In this document: in pieces, positions 9,041 to 18,092 of the stretch
Numbering within the stretch: the first letter of the stretch is position 1
Layout: the number at the start of each line of letters is the position of its first letter
Assembly: GCA_947501265.1 (NCBI GenBank)
Contig: CANMVY010000007.1
Span: 1 to 64,000 of the forward strand
DNA length: 64,000 nucleotides
DNA from: Bacteroidota bacterium
Lineage (GTDB): Bacteria; Bacteroidota; Bacteroidia; UBA7662; CANHCV01
Reading direction: 5' to 3'
Notes under the pieces: model-generated
Seen by the model: only the letters and a program-made list of their open reading frames with translations
The model's database searches: none
What the model was told of the DNA's origin: nothing
Made by a program: the position numbers and the translations under genes

Positions 9041-12000
9041 TGAATGATCCAAGGGTACATTTTACGTGTTCCCTTTTCATCATCGATCACAATAAAGTAA
9101 CTTCCGGTTGCTAAGTTTTCTGTTGCTAACGTTCGATATCCTGCTCCAACTTTTTCTTGAAATACAATTCTTCCTTGAGCATCCACAATGCGAATGGATA
9201 AGCTTTCATAGGAATGATCGATGGATAAACCTCGACCGCCTTTGGTTGGATTAGGGAAAAACGTAAACGATGAGGCGGGCTTCTTGTAGGTGATTACTTC
9301 GATATTGGAATACGATATGGAACCATCGACATCTACCTCTTTGATGCGGTAGTAAGCCGTGCCGTGGATGGGCATGGAATCAAAATAACGATAGTAGGAT
9401 GGAACTTGCGAATATCCAGCAGCTGGAACTTCTCCCAAAGAATCGAAATGTTGCCCGTCAGCACTGCGTTCAACCACAAATCGAAGGCTGTTGAATTCCG
9501 TTGCTGTAGCCCAATCCAATTTTACACGATCCGGGAAATCGGGAGTGGCTTTGAACCAAAGCCATGAAACGGGGAGGGGAGTAGGCGTGCCTTTGGTAAA
9601 GACAAACTGACTAAAACTGGTGATGTTGTTGTTCAATCCAAAACGTACTTGTCCTTGACTTCCGGATGTGGCTGAGTCGGCCGCTCCAAACGCTTGCCAA
9701 GTCGCACCTTCGTCGATGGAGCGGCGTTTGAACAAACTGAATTTCGAAGGACAAGCCCCATGCTGAGGGGATACGAATCCAATTCCTCTGAACCACAATT
9801 CTTGCATGGGAGAAAACGAGGCATTGCTTCCAAAATTATTGATCACCCAATAGTATTTACTCATGGAATCTTGAGAATTGGGAACCACATCGGGTTGAAA
9901 ATTTAAGCGAGAAACAACAACTTCTCCGTTCGGATTTGATCCGATACTCGAAAATTTCATCGTTACCTGGGTATTGGGAAAAGTGGTAGCGTTGGAAGAA
10001 TTGATGGTCAATCGGTCGCTCACACCACCGGCAACGGGAACAGAACTGCTGCTTCGAGCAGCACCGGCAACAAGAGATGCGTGATCAATTCCCATTTTAT
10101 CTTGAATGAGTCCTTCATTTTCATTGAATTGAAAATACGCTATCAAATTATCGGCATAAATTCCGCTTTTGGTAAGGTGCATGCTCTCTCGAATTTCGGC
10201 CTGATTGAGGGAACGATTGTAAAAACAAACTTCATCGATCAATCCTTTGAAAGTTCGGTTGGTCCAGTCGCGATAGCTCCCAATGGTCAATTCTCGGAAT
10301 TCGCAGGCCGATAGGGCGATGGATTGGGTTCTACCAACACCATTTTTATAAATTGTTGCCGAAGTTGGGGTAATGACTAAGGCAACATGAGCCCATTCTC
10401 CCGGCGTAAGGATCAATCCGCTGCTCCAACTCCACGATCCGCCGGGCCAGTGGTATCCCAATTCGTTATTTTGTCGAACATTTAAACCACCAGCATTTGC
10501 CGTTCCAGCATAATTCATCACAATTCCAGAATAATCACTTTGGATTTGCGATGGTTTTACCCATGCTGTGATCGTTACCGTGTTACTGTTAACATTCAAA
10601 GGAGCCGTAAGTGCTCGCTGCCCATCAGCAGAAATTTGCAAAGCACTTCCCGGAATCGGATCGATGTTGCAACCTTCACTGATTGAATAAAAGGAAGAAA
10701 TGGTTTGCGAATCTGTGCCCAAACTGTCCGATACGACCAAAGAAACCGTATAACTTCCAGCTGTTCCAAAAACCACTTTGAGGTTTTCAACGGATCGAGA
10801 ACTGATGTAAGAAGGGCTGGGCGTGATGGTCCAGAAAAACGTAGCTCCTGTTTTATAGTGAGCAGAGTAATCGGATAAAAAAAGCGTGTCTCGAATGCAT
10901 GCGCTCTTCAATTTATCGGCAGAAATTTGAACCGATGGTTTTTGAAGGGAATAAACCGGAGATTCAAAAACACCTCGGTTGGAGGCATTTCGCATTTTTC
11001 CTTCCAAATACCATGGTAGGATTTTAACGGAAGCAGTAGGAATCGGCATTCCGGTGCCAAACGTTACCCAGTTGCTCATTGTTTTGTCTCGGTAAAAAAC
11101 CGATTTTCTAGATCCAACATAAATACCTCCCGAACTTCCACGGTAGAATTCAATGTTGGTGATTCCTTCCCCATTCAATAATGTAGTGGTCCAATTGGTG
11201 TAAGTTAGTCCACCATTGCCAGAATAGAAAATTTTATTTCCATCGGCATTGTTCCAATTGTAAGGGTGGATCAAACCAACCCAAATGTCGTTTTCCGAAG
11301 AATCACTCACCGTTAAATCCATGGCTAACGAACTGTTATTACTGGTAACGGCGGAACTCAAGGAGATGTTGGTCCAGGTTTTTCCCGCATCGGTGGTTTT
11401 CCAAATAAACTTATTTGCGTAAAAATCGGTTGGTGCAAAAACCACATAAATCACATTGGGATTCGACCACGCAACTTCAATATCGATAATTTTGCCGCTG
11501 GCAAACGTTTTGATCGCCGTCCACGATGCACCATCGTCTTCGGTTTTCCAAAGGGTGGAATCAACTCCGGAATAATAATGATTATAGGAACGGGGATCCC
11601 ATCGCAACGGACACGATTCACCGGGGAAATACCCCGCGTTCGGACGTTTGTCGTAGGAGGTTCGGGTGAATGGAAGCGTTCTGCTTTGCACCAATTGGTC
11701 TTTACCGCTGTCGTTGTACACCGTTTTTGGTTTTCCTGGATTCACAAATCCGCGGTATCCATCGGCACTGCCTGTGTACGAAATCCAACCATTTTGGTAA
11801 ACGTTTCCGTTCTTCATTAAATGGGAATTGTGATAGGTTCCGCCCAACATCACATCGGCATCTTTGTGTCCCATGCCAAAGCCCCAAAACTCAGTGCCTT
11901 GAATGCCGTACTGTCGGCGGTTGAACGATAGTTTTCCACTATCAACCGATAGGAAAATACCTCCATCGCACGAAACCCAAACTTGGTTATTGCGAATGAA

Positions 12001-13419
12001 AATGTCGTGAATATCGGCATGCACGTATTTCACGTTGGCGGCATCCGACCAACTGGCTGTATTGGTAAACGTTTGGCCGCCATTCAAAGAAATCCAATGC
12101 ATGATTCCAGCGGCATGAACTTTATTTGGGTTGCTCGGATCGGCTTGAAGCGCCAAATCGTAATAATACTGACCTCCGTTATCGGCACCAGTTGAACTAT
12201 AACCCAAAATATTCGGATTTGATGTAGTTGCTGTTCCTCCCGGTCCGGTCCCACAGCACGTGTGGTTCCATGTTTCTCCTGCATCCAAAGATTTGTAGAA
12301 TCCGTACAACCCCGTTCCTCCACCAAATTCTCCAGCTAAAAGAGCGTAAATCAAATTGGGAGATGCAGGAGTAACGGAAATTTCAGCTCTTCTTTGATGA
12401 CTAGGAGAAACAATTAGAGTAGCATTACTGGGCCACGATGTTTTGTTGGTGAAATTTTGCCCAAAATCTGTTGATTTGTAAAACTCGGTGAATAGGTCGT
12501 TAACAGCATTTTTTATGGCATAAACGATGTTTTCATTGGTGGGATGAATTTCAATTTCATCAAAATAATCTTTGGATGTAGAAGCCGATAAAATTTGAGT
12601 GAAGTTGATGCCTGAATTTGTAGAGCGATAAAGGCCGTTGTTGGTCGCTGCGTAAACGATGTTGGTTCGATTGGGGTGAATCACCAAATCGTAAACCGTA
12701 TGAGATGATGATGTAAATGGAGATGACCCAACGACAGACCAAGTGCTACCGCCGTCGGTGGAGCGATAAATGCTTCCATTTCCACCGAAAAATACGGTGT
12801 CGGGATTGGTAGGATGAATGGCGATTGCACGTACTTGGCTAATGAAAAGCGATTTACTTACCAAAACCCAATTCGCACCGGAATCCACCGTTTTCCAAAT
12901 GCCCGATGAGGCTGTACCGGCAAAAAGAATGTTTGGGGAGGACAAGGATTGACGGGTAACGAATACGTGGGCGGCCCCGGGCGCGTGCGAACGGCCGTAG
13001 GCATCTTTGTCGAAATCGAAGGGGCCAATGCCATTCCAATTCGGCAAGCCCTCCACCGATTGGCTTTGATTCGCGCGGTCTTCCGCCTCTTTAGATTCCC
13101 TTCTCCACGTATCCCAATCGGGTTCTTCAAAAACACCGGTTCGGTTTAGAAAAGGACCACTTGTTTTGAGCAGCCGTTTGAAATACTGCGTGTGTTGATT
13201 TTTAATGAAGGGATTTTTAACATAAAACTTTTCGTATTCTTGAAGAACCAAACGAACATTTACCGGCTCTTGGTACATCAACCGAACCCAATAGGGCAGG
13301 GTCAAGTCGTTGGGATCTCCATAAGCGGATTCAAGTGGAATGTGAAATCCATTTTGCTTTTGGGCATGCGAAACGCCAGCAGCGAAAAGTAGCAGTAAGG
13401 CAATGAGAAAAATCTTCAT
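9037..13419 (-). CDS. Large secreted BNR/sortilin-repeat protein with T9SS sorting domain
   Basis: The 1460-residue exported protein is a likely type IX secretion cargo attached to the surface or released. A signal peptide (MKIFLIALLLLFAAGVSHAQ) is followed by a VPS10/BNR-like propeller region (about 140-830) with many Asp-box repeats such as STDGGSTW, SLDAGETW, TTDAGKTW and TEDDGASW. Next come a PKD-like segment (about 850-930), a LamG-like concanavalin fold (about 955-1090) and a C-terminal sorting domain that starts at FTFFPNPTKGG and contains SIRIVDAQGRIV and ATGSYFIVI. No catalytic residue can be assigned; adhesion, carbohydrate binding or cell-surface degradation are possible. A near-consensus box TATCTTTA (13424-13431) lies four bases before the ATG. 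Confidence 0.9.
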   Translation of the reverse strand: MKIFLIALLLLFAAGVSHAQKQNGFHIPLESAYGDPNDLTLPYWVRLMYQEPVNVRLVLQEYEKFYVKNPFIKNQHTQYFKRLLKTSGPFLNRTGVFEEPDWDTWRRESKEAEDRANQSQSVEGLPNWNGIGPFDFDKDAYGRSHAPGAAHVFVTRQSLSSPNILFAGTASSGIWKTVDSGANWVLVSKSLFISQVRAIAIHPTNPDTVFFGGNGSIYRSTDGGSTWSVVGSSPFTSSSHTVYDLVIHPNRTNIVYAATNNGLYRSTNSGINFTQILSASTSKDYFDEIEIHPTNENIVYAIKNAVNDLFTEFYKSTDFGQNFTNKTSWPSNATLIVSPSHQRRAEISVTPASPNLIYALLAGEFGGGTGLYGFYKSLDAGETWNHTCCGTGPGGTATTSNPNILGYSSTGADNGGQYYYDLALQADPSNPNKVHAAGIMHWISLNGGQTFTNTASWSDAANVKYVHADIHDIFIRNNQVWVSCDGGIFLSVDSGKLSFNRRQYGIQGTEFWGFGMGHKDADVMLGGTYHNSHLMKNGNVYQNGWISYTGSADGYRGFVNPGKPKTVYNDSGKDQLVQSRTLPFTRTSYDKRPNAGYFPGESCPLRWDPRSYNHYYSGVDSTLWKTEDDGASWTAIKTFASGKIIDIEVAWSNPNVIYVVFAPTDFYANKFIWKTTDAGKTWTNISLSSAVTSNNSSLAMDLTVSDSSENDIWVGLIHPYNWNNADGNKIFYSGNGGLTYTNWTTTLLNGEGITNIEFYRGSSGGIYVGSRKSVFYRDKTMSNWVTFGTGMPIPTASVKILPWYLEGKMRNASNRGVFESPVYSLQKPSVQISADKLKSACIRDTLFLSDYSAHYKTGATFFWTITPSPSYISSRSVENLKVVFGTAGSYTVSLVVSDSLGTDSQTISSFYSISEGCNIDPIPGSALQISADGQRALTAPLNVNSNTVTITAWVKPSQIQSDYSGIVMNYAGTANAGGLNVRQNNELGYHWPGGSWSWSSGLILTPGEWAHVALVITPTSATIYKNGVGRTQSIALSACEFRELTIGSYRDWTNRTFKGLIDEVCFYNRSLNQAEIRESMHLTKSGIYADNLIAYFQFNENEGLIQDKMGIDHASLVAGAARSSSSVPVAGGVSDRLTINSSNATTFPNTQVTMKFSSIGSNPNGEVVVSRLNFQPDVVPNSQDSMSKYYWVINNFGSNASFSPMQELWFRGIGFVSPQHGACPSKFSLFKRRSIDEGATWQAFGAADSATSGSQGQVRFGLNNNITSFSQFVFTKGTPTPLPVSWLWFKATPDFPDRVKLDWATATEFNSLRFVVERSADGQHFDSLGEVPAAGYSQVPSYYRYFDSMPIHGTAYYRIKEVDVDGSISYSNIEVITYKKPASSFTFFPNPTKGGRGLSIDHSYESLSIRIVDAQGRIVFQEKVGAGYRTLATENLATGSYFIVIDDEKGTRKMYPWIIH

Positions 13420-13423
13420 GCCT

Positions 13424-13455
13424 TAAAGATAAATAAAAAATTGATATTAAAACAA
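13424..13455 (-). promoter_or_regulatory. Probable promoter of the T9SS cargo gene
   Basis: On the minus strand TTG (13453-13455) lies 21 nt upstream of TATCTTTA (13424-13431), one mismatch from TAnnTTTG. The box is four bases before the ATG at 13419, and the TTG lies within the last codons of ruvB. Confidence 0.45.
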
Positions 13456-14472
13456 GGAGCCGGTATTGGAGGGAGGCAATTTCCCTAAATGTTTGAATGC
13501 TTTTTCGGTAACTTCTCGGCCCCTTGGGGTTCGTTTGAGGAAGCCTTCTTGAATTAGAAACGGTTCATAAACCTCCTCGATGGTGCCTGCATCTTCTCCA
13601 ACAGCCGTTGCAATGGTCGTTAATCCAACCGGTCCGCCTTTGAATTTATCGATGATGTTGAGAAGAATTCGATTGTCCATTTCATCCAAGCCGTGTTCGT
13701 CAACGTGCAGGGCAGAAAGCGCAATTTTGGAAATTTCGAGATCGATGGTGCCATTTCCTTTTACTTGAGCAAAATCGCGCGTTCGACGCAATAATGCATT
13801 CGCAATTCGTGGCGTTCCGCGCGATCTGCGGGCAATTTCGTAGGCGCCGCTTTCCTCGATGGGTACGCCCAAAATCCCTGAACTTCGGGTTACGATATCG
13901 GTTAGTTTATTGGCATCGTAATACTCCAATCGACACGTAATTCCAAATCGGGCGCGCAACGGTGCCGTTAACAATCCGCTTCGGGTGGTCGCGCCTACGA
14001 GGGTGAACGGATTTAGTCCGATTTGAACGCTTCGGGCATTCGGCCCTGTATCGATCATGATATCAATTTTAAAATCTTCCATGGCCGAATACAGGTATTC
14101 TTCCACGACCGGACTTAATCGGTGAATTTCATCAATGAAAAGAAAATCGCCAGGCTCTAAGTTGGTTAACAGACCAGCTAAATCGGCGGGTTTTTCCAAA
14201 ACAGGTCCGCTGGTGAGTTTAACCGACGCGCCCATTTCATTGGCTACAATGTGGGCGAGGGTGGTTTTGCCTAATCCCGGGGGACCGTGCAATAAAACGT
14301 GATCCAAACTTTCACCTCGTTGGGTAGCGGCTCGGGTGAAAATCATCAGATTTTCGAGGATCTTTTCTTGGCCCGTAAAATCGTCGAAACTTTGTGGCCT
14401 CAATTGGCTTTCTATTTCTTTTTCACCGGGGGAAAGGTGATGCTCTTCTCCGTCTAAAAAACGCTCGCTCAT
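13447..14472 (-). CDS. ruvB: Holliday junction branch-migration ATPase RuvB
   Basis: The 341-residue AAA+ motor drives Holliday junction migration with RuvA during recombination repair. Walker A is GPPGLGKTT, Walker B is LFIDEIHRL, the sensor region is [18 protein letters not shown], and the C-terminal winged helix holds RTPRGRE. The ATG at 14472 gives [10 protein letters not shown] and overlaps the stop of the ornithine aminotransferase gene as ATGA; the longer in-frame upstream extension lies inside that gene and is not believed. Translation is therefore probably coupled to rocD. Confidence 0.96.
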   Translation of the reverse strand: MSERFLDGEEHHLSPGEKEIESQLRPQSFDDFTGQEKILENLMIFTRAATQRGESLDHVLLHGPPGLGKTTLAHIVANEMGASVKLTSGPVLEKPADLAGLLTNLEPGDFLFIDEIHRLSPVVEEYLYSAMEDFKIDIMIDTGPNARSVQIGLNPFTLVGATTRSGLLTAPLRARFGITCRLEYYDANKLTDIVTRSSGILGVPIEESGAYEIARRSRGTPRIANALLRRTRDFAQVKGNGTIDLEISKIALSALHVDEHGLDEMDNRILLNIIDKFKGGPVGLTTIATAVGEDAGTIEEVYEPFLIQEGFLKRTPRGREVTEKAFKHLGKLPPSNTGSLF

Positions 14473-15767
14473 TGGAATTGAGGATAAGCTTGAACAAATT
14501 CTTGGGTCGTTTTTTCGATGATGTCGCAAGCTTGAGCCATTTCAACTTCAGAAATGACCAAGGGCGGTGCAAAACGGATGATGTTTCCGTGTGTTGGCTT
14601 GGCGAGAACGCCGTTTTGCATCATCATGACACAGAAATTCCATGCGGTTTTCGACGATTCTTCGTCGCGAATGACCACGGCATTCAATAGTCCCTTTCCA
14701 CGAACCAACGAAAAAAGTTTGGGGAAATCGGACATCAATTTTTCCATGCGTTGACGGAAGTAAACTCCACGTTCCTTCGCTTTTTGAGCAAGTTCTTCGT
14801 CTTCGACAACGTTCAGGGCTGATGTGGCCACTGCGCAAGCAAGTGGGTTTCCACCAAAGGTACTTCCGTGCTCGCCAGGGTGAATGCATAGGAGAATTTC
14901 GTGGGAGGCGAGCACCGCCGAAACAGGCATGATGCCGCCAGAAAGTGCTTTTCCTAAAATTAGTAGGTCGGGTTTGGCGGCATATTTTCGTTCGCATCGT
15001 GTACTACAAGAACAACCGGCACAGGTTGCTAGCAATTGTCCGGTTCGGGCGATACCCGTTTGAACTTCATCGGCCATCATCAAAACGCCAGCCTTAGTAC
15101 AGAGCTCACGAACTTTTTCCAAAAAGCCAGCATCGGGAACCATCACACCAGCTTCTCCTTGAATCGGCTCAAACAGAAATCCCGCGACGTAGGGATTTTT
15201 CAAGGCTTCTTCCAAGGCGGGAAGGTCGTTGTAAGGGATGATTTGGAATCCGGGAGTAAATGGTCCAAAGTCGCGAGTAGAGTCGGGATCCGTAGAAAAA
15301 CCAACGATGGTGGTGGTTCGGCCGTGGAAGTTCTGACTACAAACCACGATGATGGCTTGGTTTTCGGGGATGTTCTTTTTTTGATATGCCCATTTACGGC
15401 AAACTTTAATGGCCGTTTCAACGGCTTCTGCACCGCTATTCATGGGCAGCATGCGGTCGAATTGAAAGTATTCGGTAAGGAATTTAGAAAAATCTCCAAG
15501 GTTGCTGTTGTAGAAAGCCCTCGACGTGAGCGTTAATTTAGATGCCTGATCGGTAAGGGCTTTCAAAATTTTCGGGTGGGAGTGTCCTTGATTAACGGCA
15601 CTGTAGGCAGAAAGGAAATCGAAGTATTCTTTACCATCAACATCCCAAACCTTCGCTCCAAGCCCTTGGTCTAAAACCACCGGAAGGGGGTGGTAATTGT
15701 GGGTGCCGAATTGATTTTCTAAATCGATGGAACGCTGAGAAAGGGGCGATGGTAAAAAAGTACTCAT
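14469..15767 (-). CDS. rocD: Ornithine aminotransferase with a cysteine-rich insertion
   Basis: The 432-residue PLP enzyme converts ornithine and 2-oxoglutarate to glutamate semialdehyde and glutamate, linking arginine and proline metabolism. The PLP sites are MNSGAEAVE (about 109-117), Asp233 in [13 protein letters not shown] and Lys273 in [10 protein letters not shown]. Between the last two motifs, where most family members have a short acidic link, it has [10 protein letters not shown] with Cys249, 252, 254 and 258, which could bind a metal or form disulfides. It heads a minus-strand pair with ruvB (ATGA overlap) and is divergent from rpmB. Confidence 0.92.
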   Translation of the reverse strand: MSTFLPSPLSQRSIDLENQFGTHNYHPLPVVLDQGLGAKVWDVDGKEYFDFLSAYSAVNQGHSHPKILKALTDQASKLTLTSRAFYNSNLGDFSKFLTEYFQFDRMLPMNSGAEAVETAIKVCRKWAYQKKNIPENQAIIVVCSQNFHGRTTTIVGFSTDPDSTRDFGPFTPGFQIIPYNDLPALEEALKNPYVAGFLFEPIQGEAGVMVPDAGFLEKVRELCTKAGVLMMADEVQTGIARTGQLLATCAGCSCSTRCERKYAAKPDLLILGKALSGGIMPVSAVLASHEILLCIHPGEHGSTFGGNPLACAVATSALNVVEDEELAQKAKERGVYFRQRMEKLMSDFPKLFSLVRGKGLLNAVVIRDEESSKTAWNFCVMMMQNGVLAKPTHGNIIRFAPPLVISEVEMAQACDIIEKTTQEFVQAYPQFQ

Positions 15768-15806
15768 AAATTTTTCCGAAGTGTTTTATTATTTGCGAAA
15801 TGATTC

Positions 15807-15814
15807 TATCTTTG
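15807..15814 (+). promoter_or_regulatory. -7 promoter box of the rpmB-rpmG operon
   Basis: TATCTTTG is a perfect TAnnTTTG in the 131-bp gap between divergent rocD and rpmB. No clear TTTG is found at the usual -33 distance. It leaves an untranslated leader of roughly 80 nt before rpmB, much longer than for most genes here. Confidence 0.5.
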
Positions 15815-15898
15815 CATCCTCAAAATGAACCGCACGGGTGAATTGAAGATGGTACAAAAGTACTGAAATAAGTTCCTCGGTGCAAAAAATAGCGCGAT

Positions 15899-16132
15899 AT
15901 GTCTCGAATTTGTGATCTTACAGGAAAAGTTGCCATTACCGGTAACCACGTATCTCACTCAAACCGTAAAACGAAGCGCAAGTTTTATCCAAACTTGCAG
16001 GTAAAGAAATTTATCATTCCAGAAACGGGAGAAGTGATCAAGTTGAAAGTTTCAACTTCTGCTTTGCGTACCATCAATAAGGTGGGTATCACCGAAGCGA
16101 TCAAGCGCGTAATTAAAAAAGGAACGCTTTAA
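15899..16132 (+). CDS. rpmB: 50S ribosomal protein L28
   Basis: The 77-residue product is large-subunit protein L28. It opens with MSRICDLTGKVAITGNHVSHS and contains the family motifs RKTKRKFYPNLQ and LKVSTSALRTINKVG. It heads the rpmB-rpmG-DUF4295 cluster, with 11 nt before rpmG. The single CxxTG at the N-terminus is not a full zinc ribbon. Confidence 0.97.
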   Translation: MSRICDLTGKVAITGNHVSHSNRKTKRKFYPNLQVKKFIIPETGEVIKLKVSTSALRTINKVGITEAIKRVIKKGTL

Positions 16133-16143
16133 TCGATTGAATC

Positions 16144-16326
16144 ATGGCTAAAAAAGGAAACCGCATCCAAGTTATCATGGAGTGTACCGAGCACAAGACT
16201 TCTGGCATGCCAGGAACTTCTCGTTACATCACTGTAAAGAATAAAAAAAATACGCCTGATCGTTTGGAGTTGAAAAAATTCAACCCCATTCTTAAGCGTG
16301 TAACTGTTCACAAAGAAATTAAATAA
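16144..16326 (+). CDS. rpmG: 50S ribosomal protein L33
   Basis: The 60-residue product is large-subunit protein L33. The start [18 protein letters not shown] and the [19 protein letters not shown] segment are family hallmarks. The four zinc-ligand cysteines of the C+ form are not present: only one Cys is seen, so this is a zinc-free type. It lies between rpmB and the DUF4295 gene, two bases before the latter. Confidence 0.96.
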   Translation: MAKKGNRIQVIMECTEHKTSGMPGTSRYITVKNKKNTPDRLELKKFNPILKRVTVHKEIK

Positions 16327-16328
16327 TC

Positions 16329-16487
16329 ATGGCAAAGAAAGTAGTAGCAACCCTAAAGAAACAACTTTCTGCTGACGAGAAGATCGTTAAAGTGATCAAA
16401 GCTCGCCGTTCAGAAAAATCCGGAGCTTACACCTTCCGTGAAGAGTTCGTTACCGCTAACCGCGTTGACGATTTTTTCAAATCCTAA
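16329..16487 (+). CDS. DUF4295 small basic protein of the ribosomal cluster
   Basis: The 52-residue product reads MAKKVVATLKKQLSADEK at its start, then KVIKARRSEKSGAYTF and ends VDDFFKS. It matches DUF4295, a Bacteroidota-specific family found directly after rpmG. It is basic and small, consistent with a ribosome-associated protein, but its function is not established. It starts two bases after rpmG and is followed by a terminator. In relatives ftsY often comes next; here it does not. Confidence 0.88.
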   Translation: MAKKVVATLKKQLSADEKIVKVIKARRSEKSGAYTFREEFVTANRVDDFFKS

Positions 16488-16510
16488 TGAAACAACTGAA
16501 TTAAAATACA

Positions 16511-16537
16511 GGCGCATCGATTCGATGCGCCTTTTTT
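16511..16537 (+). terminator. Rho-independent terminator after rpmB-rpmG-DUF4295
   Basis: GGCGCATC (16511-16518) pairs with GATGCGCC (16524-16531) around a five-base loop, followed by six T. The gpmI ATG at 16542 comes only four bases after the T run. Confidence 0.92.
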
Positions 16538-16541
16538 ACGT

Positions 16542-18035
16542 ATGGAACAACGCAAAGCAATGCTTATCATCATGGATGGATGGGGACACGGCGCCAATGA
16601 TGCTTCCGATGCCATTTATCAAGCCAACACTCCTTTCGTTGATGCTCTCTATTCTACCGTTCCTCACACCGAATTGGCCACTTGCGGAGAAGCCGTAGGT
16701 TTGCCCATCGGTCAAATGGGAAATTCTGAAGTAGGGCATTTTACCATTGGCGCCGGACAAATTGTTTTTCAAGAGTTGGCGAGGATCAATAAATCCATTC
16801 GGGACGGTGAATTTGAAAAGTTGGAAATCCTTCGAAATGCTTTTCTAAAGTCGAAACGAAACGGAACGAAAGTGCATTTGTTGGGTTTGGTTTCCGACGG
16901 TGGAGTGCATTCGCACATCGAACACCTTTTTGCTTTGTTGCGCATGGCCCAAGAAATTGGCCACGAGCAAACGTTTGTTCATGCATTCACCGATGGCCGA
17001 GATTGCGACCCCAAATCGGGACTCGCATTCATTCAATCGTTGGAATTGGAATGTACTAAAACGAAAACCCATATCGCTTCGGTTTCAGGGCGGTATTACG
17101 CCATGGATCGCGACAAACGTTGGGACCGCGTTGCAAAGGTTTATCATGCCTTGGTAAACGGCTCGGGGGAGAAAACCACTTCTGCCTCATCAGCGGTAGC
17201 TCAATCGTATTCCAACGGTGTTACCGATGAATTTATTCTTCCGCATTTGGTGGTGGATGAACATCAACAGCCTTTGGGGTGCATCGAACATTCCGATACC
17301 GTTATCTTCTTCAATTTTAGAACAGATCGGGGACGTGAGTTAACGCAAATGCTTCATCAGCAAGCCTTTTTGGAACAAAATACCGAACCCTTAGAGCTGG
17401 ATTATTACACCTTTACGAAGTACGATGAAACCTTTCGAAATGTTCAAGTGGTTTTTGAAAAAGATGCTTTAAAATCTACATTAGGTCAGAAAATTTCAGA
17501 AGCGGGCAGGACTCAACTTCGAATGGCAGAAACTGAAAAATATCCGCACGTAACTTTCTTTTTTAACGGACAGATGGAAGAGCCTTACCCCGGTGAACAT
17601 CGGGTAATGGTGGCTTCGCCAAAAGTGGCGACCTACGATCTTCAGCCGGAAATGAGTGCGTTGGAGTTAACCGATTCGTGCATCGAGCAATTGAATCAAC
17701 AGCCCTATGATTTCGTGGTGTTGAATTTTGCAAATCCGGATATGGTTGGACATACGGGGGTTTTTGAGGCCATCAAAAAAGCCGTTGAAACGGTAGATCA
17801 ATGTGTGAAAAAGGTGGTTGAAGTGGCATTGGAAAAGGATTATTCCATTTTTCTAACGGCCGACCATGGAAATGCAGATTGTGCGGTGAACTCCGATGGA
17901 TCGCCCAATACGGCCCACACCTTGAACTTGGTTCCTTTGTTTCTGATCAATTGTAAACGGGTTGAAGCAGGAAAAGAACAAGGCCTTTCGGCCTTGGCTC
18001 CGATGATTGAAAAAGAGATGGGAATTTCAGCATAA
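16542..18035 (+). CDS. gpmI: 2,3-bisphosphoglycerate-independent phosphoglycerate mutase
   Basis: The 497-residue enzyme interconverts 3- and 2-phosphoglycerate in glycolysis through a phosphoserine. The N-terminal metal motif is LIIMDGWGHG, the catalytic serine lies in QMGNSEVGHFTIGAG, and the second metal site is completed by FANPDMVGHTG and FLTADHGNADC near the C-terminus. These are the alkaline-phosphatase-fold ligands for two Mn2+ ions. The ATG at 16542 gives the usual short lead before the first motif. It sits almost on the preceding terminator, with no -7 box in between. Confidence 0.96.
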   Translation: MEQRKAMLIIMDGWGHGANDASDAIYQANTPFVDALYSTVPHTELATCGEAVGLPIGQMGNSEVGHFTIGAGQIVFQELARINKSIRDGEFEKLEILRNAFLKSKRNGTKVHLLGLVSDGGVHSHIEHLFALLRMAQEIGHEQTFVHAFTDGRDCDPKSGLAFIQSLELECTKTKTHIASVSGRYYAMDRDKRWDRVAKVYHALVNGSGEKTTSASSAVAQSYSNGVTDEFILPHLVVDEHQQPLGCIEHSDTVIFFNFRTDRGRELTQMLHQQAFLEQNTEPLELDYYTFTKYDETFRNVQVVFEKDALKSTLGQKISEAGRTQLRMAETEKYPHVTFFFNGQMEEPYPGEHRVMVASPKVATYDLQPEMSALELTDSCIEQLNQQPYDFVVLNFANPDMVGHTGVFEAIKKAVETVDQCVKKVVEVALEKDYSIFLTADHGNADCAVNSDGSPNTAHTLNLVPLFLINCKRVEAGKEQGLSALAPMIEKEMGISA

Positions 18036-18092
18036 AAAAATGGGAAATCTTTCCAACGTTTCCGAGGTTTTTTCGTTAATTTGGAGCGAGAA

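Noticed and set aside
14473-14529. Upstream in-frame extension of ruvB
   Set aside because: It lies inside rocD; the ATGA overlap at 14469-14472 and the usual RuvB N-terminus support the later ATG.
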